The notes under the pieces are model-generated. The model made no database searches. It saw nothing but the letters and a program-made list of their open reading frames with translations, and had not been told where the DNA came from. The translations under genes were made by a program, and so were the position numbers. A DNA stretch of 64,000 nucleotides from Scleroderma bovista (Eukaryota > Basidiomycota > Agaricomycetes > Boletales > Sclerodermataceae), in NCBI GenBank assembly GCA_037178675.1, contig JAYMGJ010000001.1, positions 1-64,000 on the forward strand. The letters run 5' to 3'. Below are positions 58,641 to 64,000 of this stretch, piece by piece (position 1 is the stretch's first letter; every line of letters begins with the position of its first letter).

Positions 58641-58918
58641 ACCAGAGAGAAAATGAACAAAGACGAGAGGGAGACGCGGAAGAGGTTCAATGCATTTCTG
58701 AAAAGAATGCACAATATCTGTTGTTATAGAATCAATCAGATGGGGCAGACAGCACCATAGCATGGCAACAGTAGTTCACATTTCAGCAGTGTTGCAGACG
58801 TGCATGAACAATGGCAGTCCATACAGACTGATACCGACTGAGAGATGCAGCTCAGCCCGACGAAGGCACAGGACAAGAAATGAAAATGAAAAGGACAGAA
58901 GAGACGCTGCATGTTGGA

Positions 58919-61900
58919 TCAAGCAATCTCCGATGCCTTCACCCTGCCATCTTCCCCGCGATGACGTTTGATACGAGAATCTGGAAAATAAGCCGCGGCA
59001 CTTTGACAAGAAGAATGGACTGCAGATAAAAAAAACTTACGCTGGGGACTGGTATTGTGGTTAATCTGGCTGTGGGAACGTTTGTACCCGATAGATGGAT
59101 TGTCAGAGGGTCCTGTACTCATAGCAGTTTGGGTAGCTTGTTTGCTGCCACCAGGCCTGGAGGTGACTTTGGGGAGTTTGGGATGAGTCTGATCCCTTGT
59201 CTTCGAGGATTGGGCTTGTTTATCGATGTCTGTGATTTATCGCACATTGTGAGAGCTGGGAGGCTGAATGCGGAGATACATACCGAGGTTTTCCAGATGA
59301 TGTGCAACGTCTGTTAGGTTTAAAGAAAATGTCAGCAACAGTGCACTGGCATATGGAATGGAGGAGACAAGGGAAGAATCCGGGGTGTCTGACCTTGAGA
59401 TTGGTTGATATGCGTCCGAGTGAGATCAACAGCTCGCAGTGTATACGGAGGTGAGAATCTTGGATTGCTCATCTCGATGTCGATCTTGCCTTGCGGAGGA
59501 GTGGTCGGCTGTTCATTCGCATAGACGGCTTCAAAGATATTCTCTTCGCCATTGCTGGAGTCATCTTCAACTGGATCGCGAGATTCTGTTCCGATGGCAG
59601 TTTCGTCTACCGCAGACTTATCGCCACCACCGTCGTACCTCTCATTACCACGATTCTCCAATCCGTTCGCATCCTCACTGCCTACACAGTGTTATTAACC
59701 TAATATCGGGACTGCGAGACATGCACATCAACTATGACCCACCTTTGTAGCCTTCGTCTAGACATATTCATGTAGATCAGTTTTGTAGAATGATAAACAA
59801 AAACTCACTGCGGTCGTTCATCTTGACAGACGGAGATTCGACCCCGGAATCCTGCAGCGCTGAAAGAAATGCCTCATGCTCGACCTGGACTCGCTTCGGA
59901 TGCTCGTTCTCCTCCGTAGCAGACCTCAATAGGAATTTCTTGTTGGCTTGCTTTCCGGTGCCCACCAGATCTGACGTTCCACGCAACTCAACTTGAAGTT
60001 CTTCCATTTCCGCGTCGGCTTCAGACTGCTCGACCTGGTGGCTGCGGATGCCAGAGCGTTGTGTGTATGCGTTGTACTTCAGGGCCTTGCATGCACCGCA
60101 TACGCGATTAGATTTTTCAAGGGACGAAATCAGGGATGGACGACTCACGTTCACGAGCAGTTCAAGTGCGAATTGCACTTTGGCATTGATCGCCGGATTC
60201 TCGCGCACGTCCGCAGTGTTGGTGGTATCGTTCCATGCAATGCGTTGCGTCTCAACAGCATTGACGATGCTCTGCAGCTGAATTCTCTGGTCTTCCTTGC
60301 ATATGCTGCAGTTGTATCGCGCGATCGCCTTGCTGAAGTCGAAGCCATTGACTGTGCATTCTGGCACCTCTATTTCATCAGGCCAGGTCATCGAGATTGC
60401 GACCCTCACAGTCTCTGCAGCCTTTCTCTTCTCTCCATCAAGCATGGTCTGCTGGAGCGTCTTCTGTACTACTTTGATCCTGTAAGGGCGCGTGGCCCGG
60501 TCCAACAAGCATCGGATGAAACAAGGCCCACCACGAGGGTCAGCGAGAAGGTCATGGCGGTAGTTGGCGATGGCCGCATGCTCGAAGATGGCGGCGCATG
60601 CAAGGATACGCAGGAAGCGAGATCTGGATTGACTAGGCGATGCTCCCCACTCCCAGGTATGCCAAGCAATGAGATTCTGTCCGCGAAAAGAGTTAGGGAG
60701 TGCGTTGCTCGATACGGATGACTTGCGAGCCCACGGTTCATATAGACCGTGGGCTTCAATCCCAGTTACCTTGGGACTGCTGAAAAGAACCTTGATTGCA
60801 TCTGTCGCTTCAGAATATAGGCGGCTGAGGCGTGTTGACGTAACGACCTTGACCTTCTCCTGTCTGGCTGCACGTTCTGCCCCCGATTCCCCATCCTCTG
60901 GATCCTCTTCAGCACGATCGTTATTGTTGACAATGTCCTGCTCTCTGCCTTCAATCTCTTCGGGCTCCGCTTCTTCTTCATCTGCATCCATTGCATCCGC
61001 ATTGTCCTCTCTTTCTGCCATCTTTCCCTTACCCTTCTTTGCACCAGATGTCGTCATGTTGAATGCAGCACAAAGGGCTGCTTGCTTTGTTTCTCGCTCT
61101 GGAATGGAGATCTCATTGATTCTGACCTCCATATCGAGGAATGCACCATATTGTGAGAATATTGTGAGAATGATCTATAAGGATGTCAGAAAGAGGACTA
61201 CATGCGATCGAAACTCTTGCCTCGTCCCATAAGTTCTGTCGCTTACTTGGTCGATAGTCTTGGTGAGCAAAGACTGCGCGCATCATGTCTGCACTCGGAG
61301 ATCCGGGAAGCCAGTCTCGCGGGTGCACCTTCGAGAAATACACAAATGGAGATAACCAAGCAGAGACCTGAGTAAGAGTTAGAAAATCTGCTTTGCCAAC
61401 ACAACTTAGCACAAGGTGCCAAAATAAGCACATTTGATTTGCACAAAACATAGCATGGGGAGAGACAGTTGGAACGCTGGATAAGGATGGAACATACCTC
61501 AAGGATAGACTTTGAAATTCGTGCGAGATGCGAATCGATAGCGATGAAGGCCGACTTCGTCATGAAAGGGAAAGACCAGAATGGGTTGTCTTTGGATTGC
61601 AAAGCAAACACGACCTCTGCCTTGATGTGACAGCTCCTCAGGGCGGGAATCAGGTTCTCTGTATCATCTTCTGGGTTGCAGTTGATGGCCATCTGCCTCA
61701 CCGCCTCACACATCTTTGCTGGTACCCGCTGTACATACTGATGGAATGCCTTTGCCCATTCCTTTGATCCTGAATTTCCAAAGTGGTCTACCGCCGGCGT
61801 GCTTCCAATAGTTTCCACGAAACAGTCGTCCAACACCTTGCGCAAGGTATCTCCAACCGCATTGTCCACGGACTCTGCTGCTTTCAACTTATCGTAGAGC

Positions 61901-63378
61901 TCCTTCAGCAATTTCTCTCCTTCATCGGCCTTGCTGTCATCTTCCAACATCAATAACATGTTCGCAACCTCCTGCGCATTCACCTCCACGCGGTTGAAAC
62001 ACATCCGCAGCCTGTCCTCCGATACCTTCACCATATATGCAAGTATCTAGATCAATGTTAGCCATACATCGAGGGATTGCGAGGAAAGGAACCTACCCCT
62101 CCAGAACTTCCCATGAGGCTGTTATAGAAACGGTTGAAGTTCATCACCTCTGACTGGAAGTAATGCGTTTCTGAAGAGTTGAAGTACTCCATCATCTGCC
62201 ACACGTAATCCTGCATCAGTAGTTCTCGCTGCTTTGCAGAAGCACCTTTTGCCATCGGTATTGGCTTAACATCTTTGCAATCTAAGTTTTCTGCCTTCAT
62301 GGCCTTGAACGTCTGGATCATGCCCTCGGTGGGCGACTCCATGTATATATGTTTCGTCTCATTCCGCGACAGGTGGAGCGCGATGCTCAACGGGGTCCTC
62401 TCTGTAAGATAGTATTAGCAATATGTCAACCAAGTAGCAGAATCAGACATCATGCATCTACAGACTGACGTGTTGATTTGCGTTCGTCTGTGATCCTTTG
62501 GATCTGCGCAAATCTACTAGACATCGATCTGCGGTAAACACAGATACTTGTGTTTCGAGCACATCCCCGATCTCGCCGATGTGCACAATGCATATAATTG
62601 TTAGGTCTGTGCATTGTGGAGAAACAGGACTCACTGGAATCAAATAGTGCCACTATCCATTGCCCACCGTATGCGAGCACGCCCCTGAGCTCGTCTAGCT
62701 CGCCCTGAAGCCGTTGGTTATATTGGTCGATATCTGCAGAATCGAAAGAATCCTTCCTCTGGGTTGCTGAGACCTCCGCCTCCAACTCTGCCTTTCTCTT
62801 CTCTCTCTTGTCTTTCCATTCCTTCATTGCATTTGCCCGGTGCTGTCCTCCAGCAGCGTCCAGCACCCAGTTAGGCGGCGCTCCAGACCCCATCCTCAAC
62901 TCTGGCAATTGGTCACCTTTCATCTCTGTCATTGCGTAGCTGCCCTCTTTTAGCCACGACTTCGTCACCACTAGGGGTATCGCATATGCGTAGTTGAACC
63001 GATCAACCCCGTTGACTTGGAACGATGTATGAAGACGATTGAGCTGCAGCTTGTTGATGGGTCGTCCATTCCACTTCCCAAACTTCAGCCGATCCCGATT
63101 CTCCAGGATGTCGAACCGCGCGTATCCGATGAATGCTTCCTTTGCCTGTTCGTTCTTTGAGTTCAGTTGTTCAATTGATTCCTCTAGCCTTGGCTTGCTC
63201 CCTCCTTCTGTCGATTTGTTCGAGAGCAAGGGCTCTGCCGGTAGCTTCGTTTTCTGTTGCCACTTGCCATCAGCCCCGACAAATTGCTTCGCGGACGATG
63301 GTACAATCCTTCTTTACACACCTTAGTTCCTCCTCTCTTTCCTCCTGCACTCCCTCCTTTTGCTTTATTAGTTGACAT
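58919..63378 (-). CDS. Large intact multi-exon gene with ParB/DGQHR-like GGQHR motif
   Basis: Exons by hand: 63,378-63,322, 63,286-62,635, 62,528-62,466, 62,401-62,097, 62,046-61,498, about 61,367-61,215, 61,174-59,809, 59,681-59,394, then two small exons and a last one ending in TGA at 58,919. Phases agree at every junction checked; the 61.2 kb junction needs a weak donor and the first intron would be only 35 nt. The product is about 1,200 aa. The N-terminal region has RDRLKFGKWNGRPINKLQ, and WVLDAAGGQHRANAMKEW near residue 150, which resembles the G-x-HR-x-x-A signature of ParB/Srx and DGQHR domains. An acidic stretch (ADAMDADEEEAEPEEIEG) lies mid-protein, CxxC pairs (CSICKE, CGACKA) later, and a basic tail (RIKRHRGEDGRVK). 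Function is unknown; nuclear location is a guess from the tail. Confidence 0.75.
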
Positions 63379-63700
63379 CCTTTTGTGATTAGTGTTTTCG
63401 CAGGCAGGTTGCCAATAATAATATGCAAACCGAGTGTTGGGAACGGGACTAAATTGGTTGACTTCGCTACAATACCAGAATTACTATGCTTACATAATTG
63501 CTCCGAGCATTCTCATCGTCAGGAACTCGCAGGACTACTGGGGGGCTGCCAGTACTGCCGCGTTGAGTGATCGAGTCCAGTGCCAAGTACCCTAGCGTTG
63601 CCAAACCAAAGTCAAAGGCATTCCGCTGAGTCATTCAGGGTATGGAAACCAATTGTGAGAGTCATTACCGGGTGTAGAAGTAGCTATTGTCGTCATCCGT
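63379..63700. other. 5' flank of the GGQHR gene
   Basis: No ORF of note. This would be the promoter region of the minus-strand gene; no clear TATA box was found. Confidence 0.4.
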
Positions 63701-64000
63701 TGGTTGAGTGGGGTGATGGGGGCGGCTAGTATTGACATCATCGTGCTGGTGGTGATGGCTGGCGTCGACGAGTAGTTGTCGTTGTCATCATCCGTTGGCT
63801 AACGGTAGGGTGATGGTGGCGGCTGGTATCAACATCGTCCTGGTGTGGTGGCTGGCATCGACGAGCAGTTGTTGTTGTCGTCGACCGTTGGCTGATGGTA
63901 GGGGTGGTCATCATCATTGTCGTTGCACCAACTGGCACGTCCAACCATCCTTCTCTCTCGTCATCGGCATCGGCATCGGCATCGGCATCACACCAGCTAG
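63700..64000. repeat. Low-complexity region with a (GGCATC)n run
   Basis: Same sequence as 1,345-1,600 with substitutions. At 63,963-63,986 there are four atcggc units absent from copy A (which reads tcgtcattacacc there). Confidence 0.85.

Larger units (their letters stand above)
56914..64000 (+). repeat. Segmental duplication, copy B (longer)
   Basis: Direct-orientation partner of 1-1,660. It includes the full gag relic, the complete GGQHR gene and the low-complexity 5' flank. The duplication probably continues beyond the right edge. Confidence 0.88.

Overview
The window looks like a repeat-rich, gene-poor stretch of a filamentous basidiomycete (Agaricomycetes) nuclear genome. Evidence: genes split by many 35-120 bp GT-AG introns, a TET/JBP-type DNA dioxygenase, hAT and Plavaka-like transposase remains, Ty3/Gypsy gag relics, a Helitron/PIF1 helicase relic, and intron-containing fragments of fungal housekeeping genes (Cdc11-type septin, Slt2-type MAP kinase, fatty acid synthase alpha subunit, UTP20). 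No rRNA, tRNA or CRISPR was seen. All calls are by eye; no database search was possible.

Layout. 1-1,660 is a deleted copy of 56,914-64,000 (same orientation, 57 kb apart). 1,850-4,605 is the left arm of an inverted duplication whose right arm is 33,543-36,790; both arms carry a septin pseudogene and a P-loop GTPase relic. 6,065-7,441 (-) is an apparently intact TET/JBP dioxygenase. 8-13.4 kb is low-complexity DNA, minisatellites and LTR scraps. 13,427-17,497 is a hAT transposon with matching terminal repeats. 18,090-19,730 (+) is the first of two remarkable genes. 19.8-23 kb holds low-complexity DNA and a 970-bp TIR element. 23,008-25,800 pairs with 48,672-51,565 as a second inverted duplication. 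27,850-32,312 (+) is an intact gene of about 1,200 codons with unknown function. 32.5-33.8 kb has GTPase relics. Three copies of an exon-like cassette repeat lie at 25.9, 36.8 and 43.0 kb. 41.0-42.4 kb is a Plavaka-like relic. 45,054-46,771 (+) is the second remarkable gene. 47.2-48.3 kb is a helicase relic joined directly to a MAP-kinase fragment. 51,566-52,239 is a mariner-type MITE. 53-57 kb carries FAS2 and UTP20 fragments. 58,919-63,378 (-) is a large intact multi-exon gene with a ParB/DGQHR-like GGQHR motif.

Most interesting system: the genes at 18,090 and 45,054 encode paralogous proteins (478 and 506 aa) whose first dozen residues copy the histone H3 tail (x-R-T-K-Q-T-A-K-K-T-T). A PHD-like zinc finger with identical ligand spacing in both follows, then a conserved His...ACG core that recalls caspase/CHAT-type peptidases, then a C-terminal zinc ribbon. 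A protein that carries both an H3-tail mimic and an H3-tail-reader-like finger suggests chromatin mimicry or self-regulation. With the TET/JBP enzyme the window holds several predicted chromatin or DNA-modification proteins within a transposon graveyard.
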